The notes under the pieces are model-generated. The model was not told the DNA's origin. It searched no databases and saw only the letters and a list, made by a program, of their open reading frames with translations. Made by a program: the position numbers and the translations under genes. This document shows, piece by piece, positions 21,597 through 33,312 of a DNA stretch of 64,000 bases (its first letter is position 1; each line of letters opens with the position of its first letter). The stretch is taken from positions 17,734,001-17,798,000 of the forward strand of contig CM060734.1 of assembly GCA_030704615.1 (NCBI GenBank). Reading direction: 5' to 3'. The stretch comes from Takakia lepidozioides. Lineage: Eukaryota; Streptophyta; Takakiopsida; Takakiales; Takakiaceae.

Positions 21597-22083
21597 ATGC
21601 TTTGCGTTGACGCAGGGTTCTTTTGGTGGCTTCAGATAATCGACTTTCCCTACTTTGCGTTTCCTGGTGCGAGACTTCAGATGAGAGAGTGGCATCGAAT
21701 CAGCCTCGTCGTCAACACAAGGTTGATTCGAGTGCTGAATCTGCTTCATGTCACCTTCATAAACAAACGCTTTCGAGGTCGACATCAACCTTGCGTTGAC
21801 GCAAGGTTGCTGTGGAGCTCTCAGATTGGTGTTCAACAAACAAAAAAATCACATGGAAAGGCACATTGCAACTTATGGTTTCTTCTTGGCACTGTATGAT
21901 GCACCGGGAGCATTCAACAGTTCCATGGCTGCCAGGCATTTAGGGTTTGTGGGATTGAACAGAAAAGGCACACGAATCAACCTCGTCAACGCAAGGTTGA
22001 TTCGAGTGCAGCATCTGCACTCGTTTCATGCCCAAAATACACATTGTGGAGGTCGACATCAAACTTGCGTTGACGCAAGGTTG
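21597..22083. repeat. Palindrome array, CAACCTTGCGT family, 5' side
   Basis: Five more copies of the same palindrome at about 21597, 21703, 21786, 21978 and 22060. They lie upstream of the first recognised exon of the ParB/methyltransferase-like gene. The last four are part of a duplicated block of about 275 bp: GTTGATTCGAGTGC, AGGTCGACATCAA and TTCTTCTT(G/T)GCACT recur in order at about 21720-21950 and 21995-22190. Confidence 0.85.
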
Positions 22084-22948
22084 ATGTGTCGACCTCTCTG
22101 CATGGAACAACAAAAAAAAGGATAAAGCGGGTTGGGTTGGACACGTTTTCTTCTTTGCACTTGATGATGCTCCTGAGGCATTCAAATTTTCCATGGGGTC
22201 TAGAGGCAGCATACTTCCAAGGAGGTCCCGGTGGTGCGAAACAACGGCAGACGTTATGTCTCTGTGTCCATCTCTCCCTCTGCTCTCTCAAGACCTGGTT
22301 CTCCACGCAGTGCTTCCTCCCGAGCCCAGCTGACTTCCTCGTCCTCCCCCCCTTCAATTGGAGGTTGCTCTTCGGCCGCCTCCGGGATCACTTGAAGACC
22401 TTCCTCTCCAAACAGTGGTTGCAGAATCGGGTTTTGGCGTTCGTCCTCATCTCCGCCGGAGGTTTCCTCTCCTTAGCGCGTACCCTTTGCTTGTTTGATG
22501 TGAAGTAAAGTGTTCTTCGACGTTTTCTTCTCCCTCATTTTTCATTTTGGACTCCATACCAACGGACATGTTTTTGGACTCGGGGACTTGGTCACAAAAC
22601 ATGACCAAAGTGTTCATGCACCACTGCAAAACCGTCATCTTCCACTTCGTAAGAAAAGGGGACATGGTGGTCCTCACTGAAGAAGTCCGCGTCAAGGGAG
22701 CCCATGGGCTGGGAGGCCATCTGTCAATGTTGCTTCAAAACGAACAGTTCACAGTCCGACGTTGCTTATTGCAGGTTGTACTAGAGCGGAGTTTTTTGGC
22801 TGTATAGATGACGTCCTTACACACAGTTGCAGGTGTCGCACCCGCTTGCAGGTCTCCTAACGCGGTTTGGCACATCGTAGAAATGTGTCCCCATGCGAAC
22901 CAAGTGGACGGTCGCAGAGTGCCCAATTGTGGAGTGGATAATGTCAGC

Positions 22949-23631
22949 CCTAATCAAAGAATGCAACTGTTTTCTCAAAGGTGCTTAGAACGTGATTTTC
23001 GACTGGGCTGGGATGCAAAATGGTCAATCTTAAATCGCCTTAGAAAATCAAGAGAGGAGGCAATGAAATTGATTTGAAGACTCCAAGAGGATGAGACGCA
23101 TGAAGACTTGGCTTGGACATTCTCGGATTTCAATCTAACAGAAGAAAATTGGGAATCTGAAGTGGAGCACAAGATTGGAGCCATTGTTTGGAGTCATCTT
23201 TTCAATGGACGCAATTTGATTGTGAAGGCAATGCAAGAGGGGTTTTACATGGCTATGGAACAAGCACCATGTGCACCCACCATGAAGGATCGAATGAAAG
23301 ACAGTTTGAAAGGCATATCTCCTGATACAATGCGTGTTATATTCAATGGCGCTTGTGCAAATGAAGCAAGTGATTTCTTGAGGAAGTGCAGATTTGATGT
23401 ATCTATATTGCCCTCCAACAGAAATAGTTTCGAGATTGTGTGGATCAAATGACCTATGTTGAGAGGTCTCAATTGGCTATTTTTATCACTGGATTGGAGT
23501 ACTTTGGCGGCAAAGACATCAATATACAACTTCTCAATCGACACGACTATCCATGCATTCAAGCAAGCACTTGCTTTCAAGTTCTATATCTTCCCCCATA
23601 CAAGGATGCCTCAATGATGAACGAAGATTAA
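22949..23631 (+). pseudogene. HECT-type E3 ubiquitin ligase C-terminal domain
   Basis: The plus frame at 23108-23452 gives WTFSDFNLTEENWESEVEH, EGFYMAMEQAPC, LKGISPDTMRVIFNGAC and FLRKCRFDVSILPSNRNSF. The frame at 23440-23631 gives MTYVERSQLAIFITGLEYFG and YPCIQASTCFQVLYLPPY. This is the order of a HECT domain end: the FxxGF helix, the ELxxLINGxxEID-like segment, the WxFVTG strand and the LPxAxTCFNxLxLPxY catalytic loop. The codon of the ubiquitin-accepting Cys is 23572-23574. A single-base shift near 23440 separates the two frames and a stop lies at 23075-23077, so the copy is broken or misread. The substrate-binding N-terminus was not found. It lies head to head with the ParB/methyltransferase-like gene. 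Confidence 0.75.
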
Positions 23632-23639
23632 CTATTCTA

Positions 23640-24368
23640 CCATGGATAGTAGTTATGGTCGTGCATGACATGTGGAGGTGAAGGGCTGTTTGAGTGTGAG
23701 TCATGGCTCAAACAAAGGGGTTGCTTTTGTGGTATCATAGATTATTGAAGTGCTCTTGGAGTGGTACTGTGAGTCTAACATCTGGTTGAATGTTAAGAGT
23801 TACAAATTCGCTGAGTATATGTGAGAGTGTGAATCATGGTAAATGTGAGAATTCGAGTGCACGTTCAAATGCAAGTGAAAGTTTGAGTGCGAGGGTAAAT
23901 GCAAGTTGGAATGTCACTTCGAGTGCGAGTTCAAGTGCAAGTCTTGATAGATAATAGAGGGTTTGAATCTGAAGATTCCATGGAGTCCCGCCAGATCCAA
24001 TCGTGTGTTAGAGAATTAACAAGTCATCAACAAGCGTGTGTGCAACGGGTGCCTTGTGGCGAAAGGATGAGATTTTATGAACGAAGCAAATCAACAAAGT
24101 ATGAGAAGGGGCTGAAGGAAAAAAAGAGATGCAAATGAGGTTAGCTATTTCATGAGCATGAGCGGCATGAGCGGCATGAGCGGAATAGTAAGACAATCGG
24201 TTTTCATGAGCAGAAGTACAGATTTTGGAAATAAAAAACATAAAAAAAACATTATTTTAATGGAATGTGTCCGAACAACACTAATATAATATTCATTGTT
24301 TGAAGCTGAAATTGTAGTTTTGGGAGCCGTGCTCATGATATTTCCTCTTTCGCTCATGGAAATTCCGA
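23640..24368. other. GAGTG-rich degenerate repeats, no gene
   Basis: About 23690-23945 is made of degenerate GAGTGYGAGTTCAAGTGCAAG-like words. At 24148-24182 the words CATGAGC and GGCATGAGC repeat; an inverted match is at 39252-39285. No open frame shows a recognisable product. Confidence 0.6.
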
Positions 24369-24712
24369 GCGACATCTGCAAAAATGGCGCCGAATTTCGC
24401 GGTAATAGGTTCCGCAACCGAAGAAAACTACGACGTATTTCGCGGTAATAGGTGCCTCCGGCGAAAAATGGTACCGAATTTCGCGGCTATAGGTCCCAAC
24501 ATGGCAGGTGTGTTAGCCCAAAATTTGGAAATGTGGCGCCGAATTTTGGTAGATGGTGCCGGGGATTGCACAGATGTTGGGCAGTTCTGGGCCATGTAAC
24601 TGGAAATTTGGCGCCATTTTTCCAAACATCGTTCCCATATATGTTGGGACATAGCCAATTTTTGGCCCAAAATAGGGAAATTCGGCGCCATTTTTCCAGA
24701 AATGGCCCCCAC
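24369..24712. repeat. Palindrome array, GGCGCC family (3' of MULE copy 1)
   Basis: Five imperfect units around GGCGCC or GGTACC, of the form AAAAATGGCGCCGAATTT or its inverse AAATTCGGCGCCATTTTT, at about 24382, 24466, 24532, 24604 and 24676. Three TTTCGCGGNNATAGGT words lie between the first units. The array lies just downstream of the SWIM-domain exon of MULE copy 1. Confidence 0.85.
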
Positions 24713-24969
24713 AACTGCTACTGTTGGAACTCAGTTTTCTAGAAGATCTGCAAATTTTTCTTGCCGCCATCTTATTATGGATTCTGTTTCGACATTGAAT
24801 TGCCACTGGATGTCAACGGATATCCAGAAGTCCACAGTGTTTAAAAGAGATTACTTTAATATTGCCTGTCTCATCCTGGAGTTTTGGGGTGCATTTCATT
24901 ACACTGCAAAACAAAGTCTAATGCAAAATGCAATTGCAAATATCCATATGGTGGATTCCCTTTGCCCTA

Positions 24970-27900
24970 TCAATGATTTCTAGAATCTCGGCGGAGGAGT
25001 TTGTGCAGCTCGTTCACGCTCAACGCTGGTGCATGAACAAAGTCATCAATAGTCAAGTTCATCCTCAACCTCTTCAGGTAAATGTAATACAGATGCTTGC
25101 ACGGATAATACTTTGTCCCCTTCTTTGCTTCCATCAATGAGAAGTCCGTACAATTGCAGGTTGGCTCTACTTCGATTGTAATTGTGTATACGTCGTCGCA
25201 TACAGCTGAGCCGGCCGTTGCCATCTGATAAACGCGCCCAAGGCCGGGTACGGGTACGTCCACGGAGCTCTGAATAGTGCAAGCCATCCCAAGAGCAATG
25301 GCAATCCGAGTCTCATTCAACTTGTTGGGAGGTGTCGTCTCTTCACTCTCCGAATCGCATTGTGGGATGTGCAGAATTGTCCAATCCGTCTCTACTGGAC
25401 CGAGCAGTCTGCAATGGCTCGGTCTGAGGAATTGGAAATGGGTGGGCCGGGACGTCTGTGTGTCGCACCATTTGAAATCTTGTTGTAGAAAGAACATCCG
25501 CCTCATTCTGAGAGAGGTTGCAACCTGGTGCAACAGGATGCCCGGAGGCTCCGGCATTCCCTGAATCCCGTACTTGGGCTTGCCAAATACACAAGTCATT
25601 ATGTCGTGCCTATAGAATCAAAACCTCTACGTTGTGGCGTGAGAAAATCTGGGAGTCAAAAATCTGCCGCTGAAACAAGGTACAGGTACAGCACCGTGTG
25701 GGTTCCTCCGAATCATCTCACCACAGCGTGCTCTCGTATCCAACCGGATGGCGCAGCACTTCCCTCAAAATGCTGGCAATGTCCTTGCAATTCTCCACTG
25801 TGACTCCGACACTCTTGTCTCCACAATGGGTATGTTGTACTGCGTTACTACAGATGGCTCGTTATGTTCCTCGGGCACGTGCCCTGTGCTCAAAGGAGAT
25901 GGCGATCTTGAACGTGCAAGACTTGCGGTGCTCGATGAGACCTCCTCAGGCAACATTACGGGACCACGAGGGAGCGTGCGAATATTCTTGTCGGCTCGCC
26001 ATGAATCCTCTTCTCCGCTAGATGCCTCGTCAAGTCTTCGTCTCACTGGACGGGTGTGAACATCTCCTTCCAAGTGTTGGCCTCTTCGAAGCAATGGCGT
26101 GTCTCGAAGGCCCTCTCGTAAGGCTGCCGCCCACTTCCGAGGATTCTTCGATCTATAGGCAGTCCGCATCAGCATTTCCTGCCTGTCCGGCCCTAAGCCC
26201 CACTGTTTCCCTTTCAAGAACTCATTGTACCTGCATTGCTGCATAATTGACCTCACAATGTCCTCCGTTGTGGCAGTGAGGATGTCCACCAGATGCACCG
26301 CAGAAGAGGCACGCCAGGAAGAATGTACTGATTCGGCCATGTTTGTTGTCGGCATGTCGGTGTCGGAGTCCAGACACATTTCCTGCACATGCACATACTG
26401 AGGTTACAAGCAAGTTACAAATAATGACTAGCATAATATTCAACGGGACGCAAATTCGTCCAACTCACCTCCCGCATATAGTCGCCAAACTGGAGGAAAC
26501 GATAATGCCACCATGCTAGCCAACTGACCATTGCTCCCTCGTCTGATTTCTTTACAGCACCTGACGTTGTCCACCAAGCCCGTATACATGCAAACTGTGC
26601 CTCTGCATCATCCAAGGTGGGAGCACGCGCAAGACACATGGAACGGTGCTCCTCTCGTGAATCTGGCGCCACGAGCCTGGTTGTGTAATGCGACAAGCTC
26701 TGCAGAAAATGGAACCCACAAGATCTCTCCTTGCCTTCCATCGGATCATTGGGGTCTTCCCCGTACACCCTTTGGATGGCAGCCCAATTTGCTTGTGCGT
26801 TGTCCGCCATGAAACCACAGAAATTGGGCGGGGGCAATCCCGCCGTGGCCATCTGTTTGTTTATTCCCTGCCAAAGAAGCATCTCCGATTGTGTGTCCTC
26901 CTCTTTCATCTCACAAATAGCAATTGTCATTAGCATCCTGCAGTGGGTGTCGTAGACATGTGCACCCATTGTCACCCACTAGTGATTTGTAATTCGCTTG
27001 ATATGGTCAAACATGACCCAACTGTTTGACAAGTCCCCACTCGTCATCCGGTGGACCAGTTCCACGCCGCTACCAGGCCCACACGTGGACATTTTGAATA
27101 CGAAACAACAATCTGCCTCAGTCCCTTGTCCTGGAAACCTACTTCTATGAATGTAGTCATATCCACATCGTCGCTTCACCTCCAGAATGGAGTGCATATC
27201 CGAGCCTCGCCCAATTCTCTGTTTGCAGGAGACAATGTGGTTTTTGACATTCGGTGAACAGATGTGGGACACTGACTCCAGCAATGCCTCCATTTCCTTC
27301 CCATCGAGAGGAACTCTGTCGGAGCCATCTTCCGACATAATTCTGGCCAATGCCATCTTATGGGCGGCCTGCAGCTGTATCTATTTGGGTTAGGCACCAA
27401 GTCTCAACTTAACCTCCTCATGAATGAGCTGCTTTGCCTCGTGGGCAGCCTCCCGCGAGTTCCCCCTCGTCAATTTGTGACAATGCATACCAACGTGTAT
27501 ACAAGCTCGTGTGAGGTCAGGGAAATGGTGCAACACATAGAACTGCTTGGCATTACAAACTGACATGCAATGTGGTGGTTCTTTGCAATGCGCACACTTA
27601 AATGTGGAGTTTGGGACCTTTTCTTGAGCTCGAAATGGTTGTTGAGCTGTGCCTGTCCAATCCATCTCGTTCCTGTGACCTCTGGATTTGAAGTGGAATC
27701 AAGTTGGGGAGAAACACCGCAGCGCGCCCGCACACACAACGTAGCGCACCCACACACCATCGAGCATCTTCATTCTGGTGGTTTTGGTGACTCACCAAGG
27801 ATGACCGTCATGTTTCCTATCCATATTTGTCAACATTCCGAACACCCTCGAATAGTCCGTTTGAGGAGGGAACTCAAAGAAGATATTGCCGTCGACGTCT

Positions 27901-28553
27901 GCAGGAAGGCATGTCACGGATTTAATTGCGAACTTGCTGTAGTCCAACCCAGCCAGCTCCGAGCGGTGTCCCTCCATGTGAAGCCCTCGCAGAATATCAA
28001 GAATGGATCGAGTTGCTGAGCTCGTGCTCGGAATATGACTCCCTCGTCCGCTGATGTCCATTAAGGACTTGCCTGATCTCCAGGATGATCTTGGAACTTC
28101 CATGACCACGTCTGAGTCGGACAGGTTGTGAACAACCCGGTTCTCGCTCATCTTCATTGATGGAGTCGGCTCTGGATTAACTTCGTTGCGGAGTTCTCTC
28201 TTTGAGGTACCCACTCTCTGATTCGCGGATTGTTTCGTGGAAGGCGGCAGGATAGAAGGCGCATTTGGCGGGCAAATGAAGTCCCCAACAGCCCTGTATA
28301 TGACACAGTTCGATGGTGGAACTCGCCATTCCCTGCCGTCGCCGAAATCATCGTGGAGCACAACAATACTTTCGATTACAACTCCATTTGAATCCTTCCT
28401 TTCCTCCTCCAAAAATACCGACCCCGGTTTCAGGTGGTATCGAACGCAAAGATATTTCTCCATCACCCGATAGATCTCCCCTCTGCACGGAAATGTAGCT
28501 CTATGCTTGTGAGGAGGGCAGTACACTATAACACTCGAGTTTTCTGCCATGGG
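24970..28553 (-). pseudogene. MULE-type transposase with SWIM finger, copy 1
   Basis: Minus-strand pieces in order. 28553-27807: N-terminal block from MAENSSVIVYCP to RKHDGHPW. About 27690-27390: zinc-binding block FKCAHCKEPPHC then RACIHVGMHCHKL. 27356-26469: core with FMADNAQANWAAIQRVYG, holding a catalytic-type Asp, then SCGFHF, the C-x2-H motif of MULE transposases. An intron at about 26382-26468 comes next. 26381-25765: MPTTNMAESVHSSWR. 25599-24970: the SWIM zinc finger CNCTDFSLMEAK...YYPCKHLYY. The family cuts and pastes Mutator-like DNA elements. Stops at the end of GHPW (TGA where the paralogue has TGT) and at 26976-26978, plus frame changes, make it a pseudogene. The paralogue at 49313-51957 has the same block order and the same intron. 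Confidence 0.85.
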
Positions 28554-29123
28554 AGATGTGCACACAAGACTGCAAGGACGGCGTTTGGGCAAGCGCCCTG
28601 GGAGAAGGGCGAGGGAAAGGAATGCAGGGCCGATCTTTCCGAGCGACGAAGCCTATTCACAAATCCGGGGAGCCCACTCTCCCAAAAATCCACTGTCAGA
28701 GTGTTAATGAACCTTGTCTCCGGAATGCGGCCCCTGGCCTTTGCGCAATAATTGCCAACGGTATGCAGTCAGAAGGCTACAGACTTGTGCAGGTGCGCTG
28801 CGCAAACCAATAATTACGGGGTCTGACAAGAAGCGTGGGGGGGCGAGCGTGCAAGCACCTTCCCCATGGACAGAGGGAATTGACAGAGGTGGCATTCCAG
28901 TGGGTCTGATTGCAAGACTGAGTGCCAGACCCTCGCAGCCAAAAGTCAGCATTCAACAAAATGCAACATTGCACAAAAAGTGGAACTTTGGTTCAAATGA
29001 GACATTTTTATTAATAATGAATTGTGACAAGTATGCATGCCCTCACAAGCCGAGGGAAGCCAAAAGTATGCATGCCATCCATGCTCAGGTAAGTTGGGAA
29101 TTTGCTCCCGTGTTGCACTGTTC

Positions 29124-29675
29124 TCACCAAGAAGCTGGAACCTCGATTGGCCTCTCAACAAGCTCATGACTGACAGGGTGTCGGTAGGTGAAGACAATGG
29201 ATGCAGCCCGCTCTCCTTTGGTGTAGTGGACAACGGTGTCATGTCCTCCGATATATGCACCATCGTAAATCGAGATCTTTGCCGTGGAGACTCTATGTCC
29301 ATAGGACTCATCCTCGTAGCTTATGAGAATGTCCCCATACAAAGTTTGCGATGGAATCCTCTCTGGCATGTATGTACACCCGATACAATCCTCGTAGGCC
29401 CACTGGCAGCATCTCCAATGATACAGGAAGGCCGTGCGGCTTTTGGGGATGTTCCATGCAGGCGGATACTGAAGATCAACGATTTGGAGGCACCAGAGCC
29501 GCGCAAGATAGACCACTCTCAGTAGAGGAGGGTCCACCTGTCCGCTCTTGAGTATCTTCCTGGCTTCCACGATCAGGCTCGCGGGGAGGAATATGAAAAT
29601 ATCCCCTGACTTGGGCGAGAAGTCCCACGGGGTGAGATCCTTGTTTGGGCAGTTGCTGGGATCCCGGCACGCCAT
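29124..29675 (-). CDS. Conserved-looking 183-residue protein of unknown function
   Basis: An intact minus-strand frame from ATG at 29675 (MACRDPSNCPNKDLTPWDF) to TAA/TAG-type stop at 29124. It shows no signal peptide, membrane segment or motif I recognise. It is mixed in composition rather than low-complexity, with seven Cys and many Tyr/Trp, so it is unlikely to be a chance frame. It lies 570 bp upstream of MULE copy 1 on the same strand and faces the plus-strand frame starting at 30596 across a palindrome array. It may be an accessory protein of the MULE-containing element, or an upstream exon of its gene. No second copy was found near MULE copy 2. Confidence 0.5.
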   Translation of the reverse strand: MACRDPSNCPNKDLTPWDFSPKSGDIFIFLPASLIVEARKILKSGQVDPPLLRVVYLARLWCLQIVDLQYPPAWNIPKSRTAFLYHWRCCQWAYEDCIGCTYMPERIPSQTLYGDILISYEDESYGHRVSTAKISIYDGAYIGGHDTVVHYTKGERAASIVFTYRHPVSHELVERPIEVPASW

Positions 29676-29944
29676 CGCTGACTATTGAAAGGGCTGCCAG
29701 GAAGCAGAGAGGGTGCGCAGGGAAGTGGGAGTGCGGGAGGAGAGGAAGTGAGAGGAGCTCGGAGCGAGGAACTGCTGTTGCTGTCTCGGTTTGAAATGCG
29801 TGGGTGACGAGCGAATTTAGACAAGTGGCAAAGAAAAGCGCAGCATCTAATATGCCCGTACCCGGGAATGAGGCGCAGCATTTACTTCGACATGAGGCTC
29901 CATAAAACCGCTCATCCCGCGAAAGACCTACACGGTAGGAGATG

Positions 29945-30400
29945 GCGCCAACATGCTCATCGAAGCCCATCCCAGGATGGAGAAACGGCGCTGAATTTCC
30001 ATCCGAGGGGGCTCGGATGAAGTCGTCTCGGGGGGAGAGGCCTACACGTGGCTGCCAGAGATCATCCCCCGGATGGAAAAATGGCGCCGAATTTCCATCC
30101 GAGGGGGCTCGGATGAAGTCGTCTCGGGGGGAGAGGCCGACACGTGGCTGCCAGAGATCATCCCCCGGATGGAAAAACGGCGCCGAATTTCCATCCGAGG
30201 GGGCTGGGTTGAAGTCGTTTCGGGGGGAGAGGCCGACATGTGGCTGCCAGAGATCATCCCTCGGATGGAAAAACGGCGCCGAATTTCCATCCGAGGGGGC
30301 TTGGATGAAGTCGTCTTGGGGGGAGAGGCCGACATGTGGCAGCCAGAGATCATCCCCCGGATGGAAAAACGGCGCCGAATTTCCATCCGAGGACGCCCGT
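29945..30400. repeat. Tandem array of ~93-bp units with GGCGCC palindromes
   Basis: About five tandem units of roughly 93-96 bp. Each contains two palindromes: CATCCGAG...CTCGGATG, and GGATGGAAAAACGGCGCCG followed by AATTTCCATCC. The unit length is close to a multiple of three, so several frames stay open through it. The array lies between the divergent frames at 29675 (minus) and 30596 (plus). Confidence 0.9.
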
Positions 30401-30595
30401 ATGGAGCCGTCATCAACCATTTTCAGTCGTTACATGGTTTTTTTGTATAATCCGACCCTCAACTTAGAGTTTTCTCCCTCTCTATCATGTGCGGTCGTCT
30501 GATTGGCTTTGTTTTCTTTGTTTTAGCATCCTTGTGAATGTCCTTCTTCATGTGCTTTTTTGCCTTTACTTGGTTTTGCTCTCATGGTTGTTCCA

Positions 30596-31223
30596 TGCCA
30601 CTCCCTACTCTGCCTCTCACGACTGCCTCATTTTTGGGACGTGGTGGCGCTCTTGTTGGGGATGACAGAGTGAAGACGAGCTCGACACGGTGAAGGTAAA
30701 GTTGACAGCTCCAACTCCTCGTGCACTCACTCCAAAAGCGGCTACTCATCGAGCGCAGTTGGACAGTCATCGGCAGCAGTCTGTGGACCACGTGCTTCGC
30801 ATATTCAGGGAGCCAAAGCGGGCACGGGAGGGCTCACAGGAAGTTGCTACTTTTGTTGGTGGACGGGAGGCCCTGGAACGGGAGTACGCCCGAATAGGCA
30901 TTCGGGAGGTTGGTGCAGCCGGCATGGCAGGTGCAGGGCGTCGCATGAGGACAACAGATCCACCAATCCAAGAAGCTGATGCACATGCAGGAGGGCTCGC
31001 CCACGCAAAGAGGAAGAAGAACCCCAAGCACATGCAATCCCCGGTGAGACAGCCATCACAGGCTGTCGATGGGGGTCTGAACAGAACACCCACTACGACG
31101 CGTGAGAGTGTTAGTTCCCCGCAATCAAAGGTGGTCGTCCTGGAGGCCTCCCCTGCTGCTACGCCTAGTAAGAAACAGAAGGCCCGTGAGCAACGGCGTG
31201 AGCGCACGCTCACGCAGGAGTGA
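30596..31223 (+). CDS. Basic N-terminal exon of unknown protein (partial)
   Basis: ATG at 30596 gives MPLPTLPLTTASFLGRGGAL, with a one-base shift at about 30688 into VKVKLTAPTPRALTPKAATH, then HVLRIFREPKRAREGSQEV and a Lys/Arg-rich end (SKKQKAREQRRERTLTQE) at 31223. About 206 residues, basic and low in hydrophobics, with nuclear-localisation-like clusters and no recognised domain. It may be the 5' exon of the ParB/methyltransferase-like copy whose last exon lies at 32395-32727; only position supports that link. Confidence 0.4.
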
Positions 31224-31350
31224 CGTGGCATGAAGGTATGCTCACGCCAGCTGACGTGGCGTGAGCGTGCACCAACGCTGACGTGGCATGAGTGTGATGT
31301 CAGCAGGCTAACATGGCGACAAATGCTAACGTGGCGCTGCGTCGTCATCT
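31195..31350. repeat. GTGAGC / GACGTGGC word cluster
   Basis: Interleaved words GCGTGAGCG, CTCACGC, TGACGTGGC(A/G)TGA and GCTAACGTGGC repeat many times, ending with the inverted CGCCACGTCAGC type. The same vocabulary appears at 16.2, 33.2, 43.0 and 48.7 kb. It is followed at 31371 by GCGCCTATATCCGAGG. Confidence 0.7.
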
Positions 31351-31792
31351 GCCACGTCAGCATAAACATACGGCGCCTATATCCGAGGATGGTCCTATGA
31401 TCGTGGAATTAATCCAGGCAATCGTTGGCTGAATACAATAAAGACTACCATCAAACACTCGAAATGGGAAATAAGCCTACAACTGTGGCATCCATTCCAC
31501 AACATTGTGCAATTAGAATTGTAAGTTTCACTATTACAATTACAAGGACGACAAAATAACCTCACAACGTGAGTGCCATAGAGGCTGCCACGGGAAGACC
31601 ATGGGAAACCATCTTGACGTCCAAAGGTGCCATGATGCATGAGTTCTAAGAACTTGCCACACAGAGCACACGCCAAATGCCAAAACAAAACAAAAGTGAT
31701 GATCGACGACCTCTACCAAAACGCCAAACTAGAGCAATTTTGTTTTTTGGAACAATAAAAAAAAAAAAAACAAAAACAAAAACAGAGTAGAA

Positions 31793-32337
31793 GTGATGAT
31801 CGGCATCGATTATCACTTCTGCACTTTTTTTTTTTCCTTCTTTTTTCCCTTTTTTTTTCCCCGTATTTTTCCTAAAACACCACAGGAAAAAAAAAAAAAA
31901 AAAAACAGAGTAGAAGTGATGATCGGTGCCGATCATCACTTATAGTACTTCAAGATTTTGCAGATTTTTATTTCGGCCAGAAATGTGGTTCACATTGTTT
32001 TGCTTTCGTGTTTGAGTCCTGCATCTTTCCCCCCTTGCAAAGTTAGTTGTCCATCAAAACATGATCTTAAGGCTGGAAAGAAGTGATGATCGGCACCGAT
32101 CTTCGCTCAAACTGCTGTGTGCGGATGCAGAGAAATCTTCATTTCGCCCAAAAATGTTAATTGCATCATTTTGTTTTCGTGTTTCAGTCCTACCTAACTG
32201 AAATCTTCAAGAAAATGTGATGATTGGCGGCGATCATCACATTTAGACCTTCTTCAGGGTGGTACTTGTGAGGTAGTAGAATTCCCATCAGCAGTCACTC
32301 TCTGTAGGGAATGTGATGATCGCCGCCGATCATCACA
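31793..32337. repeat. Palindrome array, GTGATGATCGG family
   Basis: Five near-perfect palindromes of 24-28 bp built from AAGTGATGATCGG and its inverse CCGATCATCACTT at about 31793, 31911, 32081, 32218 and 32309. The last two use GTGATGATCGCC/GGCGATCATCAC. A/T-rich homopolymer tracts (31750-31905) lie between the first two. The array lies just upstream of the exon at 32395. Confidence 0.9.
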
Positions 32338-32394
32338 TTCTCATGTTTTGTGAATTGACATGTTGGGAATTGCATTGGGTTTGCTAGTTTGCAG

Positions 32395-32727
32395 GTACAC
32401 AAAATATGTGCTCACGGAGGGAAAACACTTGAGCGGTGTCCCTGATTATCTCGACATGCGGTCGGATCTTGACATGTGTCCGGATCTCCACATGTGGTTG
32501 GATCTTCGCTTGGGATCACAAACCAATTCCGTATTCGACAGCCCCCTGCCCAGTTTTTGCTTCCTGTGTATGCAGAAGAAATGGCACTTCGCATGTCCGA
32601 GGCTCCATCACTTGATCCCAGAATGTTTGCACGCAGGAGTAGACATCCCAGATTTGAAGTTATGAATTTTTTGGACTTGGATGCAGAGGATGCGGGGATA
32701 TGTTATGATGAGTCCGAGTCAGATTGA
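32395..32727 (+). pseudogene. Last exon of a third ParB/methyltransferase-like copy
   Basis: After a TTTGCAG acceptor (32388-32394) the exon gives YTKYVLTEGKH, then in another frame PAQFLLPVYAEEMALRM and DLDAEDAGICYDESESD, ending with TGA at 32727. The LPVYAE segment and acidic end match the last exon of copy 1 (YRLPVYAEACARVL, VFIDDIAADSGSSSS) and copy 2 (LHLPTYAARLASV). The rest of this copy is not recognisable upstream, so it is truncated. At least one frameshift is needed. Confidence 0.55.
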
Positions 32728-33169
32728 CCTTTAAAGTTTCTATGTACTCCTTCTTCATCCTCATAAAAGTATTTGGACTTGTTGCGACTGTTCATTTGTC
32801 CCAAGTACGAACGGAATGACTAATTACAAAACACACATTCACGGGTTGACATGGCCCCACATGATATTGAAAGACAAGAAATCCAACAAAGTTCGAAATT
32901 GCTTTCAGGGAAAAAAACTACATCAATCCATCACAGTGTTCGCACTCATTCCCCTTACATTCATCCATTCTACATTCATCCATCCTGCATTCATGAATCC
33001 TTCACATTGTTTGCACTCATCAATGTTATATTCATCCATCCTACATTCATCCAATCGATCGGCACGATGTTAAAGATGTAGTATGCAATGACTGGAAATG
33101 ATAAATTATTCCGCGGAAATAGGCACCTACCTTCTGTCCGCAGTTATAGGTCCGTGCCTTTGGAAATGA

Positions 33170-33312
33170 CGTGGCGTCAACCACGCTGGAGAGGACTGCT
33201 AACGTGCCGTGACACCCGTCAACCAACATGGTGACAATTGCTGACGTGGGGTGAGCCTGACTGCGCTCACGTGCTCACGCGCTCACGCGGCCAGGCTCAC
33301 GCGGCCAGGCTC
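33170..33312. repeat. Edge-type words: CCTATNNCCG, GACGTGG, GTGAGCCTG
   Basis: ATTCCGCGGAAATAGGCACC and CCGCAGTTATAGGTCC (33109-33155) precede GACGTGGCG, GCTAACGTGCCG, CTGACGTGGGGTGAGCC and several GCTCACGCGG words. The cluster lies directly before the coding part of ParB/methyltransferase-like copy 2. Confidence 0.6.

Noticed and set aside
21528-22212. Repeated peptide QPCVNARL in several frames
   Set aside because: It is the translation of the CAACCTTGCGT palindrome read on either strand, not a protein repeat.
29476-30420. Open frame of 314 codons with five SDGNSAPFFHPGDDLWQ-like repeats
   Set aside because: It is open only because the repeat unit length is near a multiple of three; the same array is open in other frames and on the other strand.
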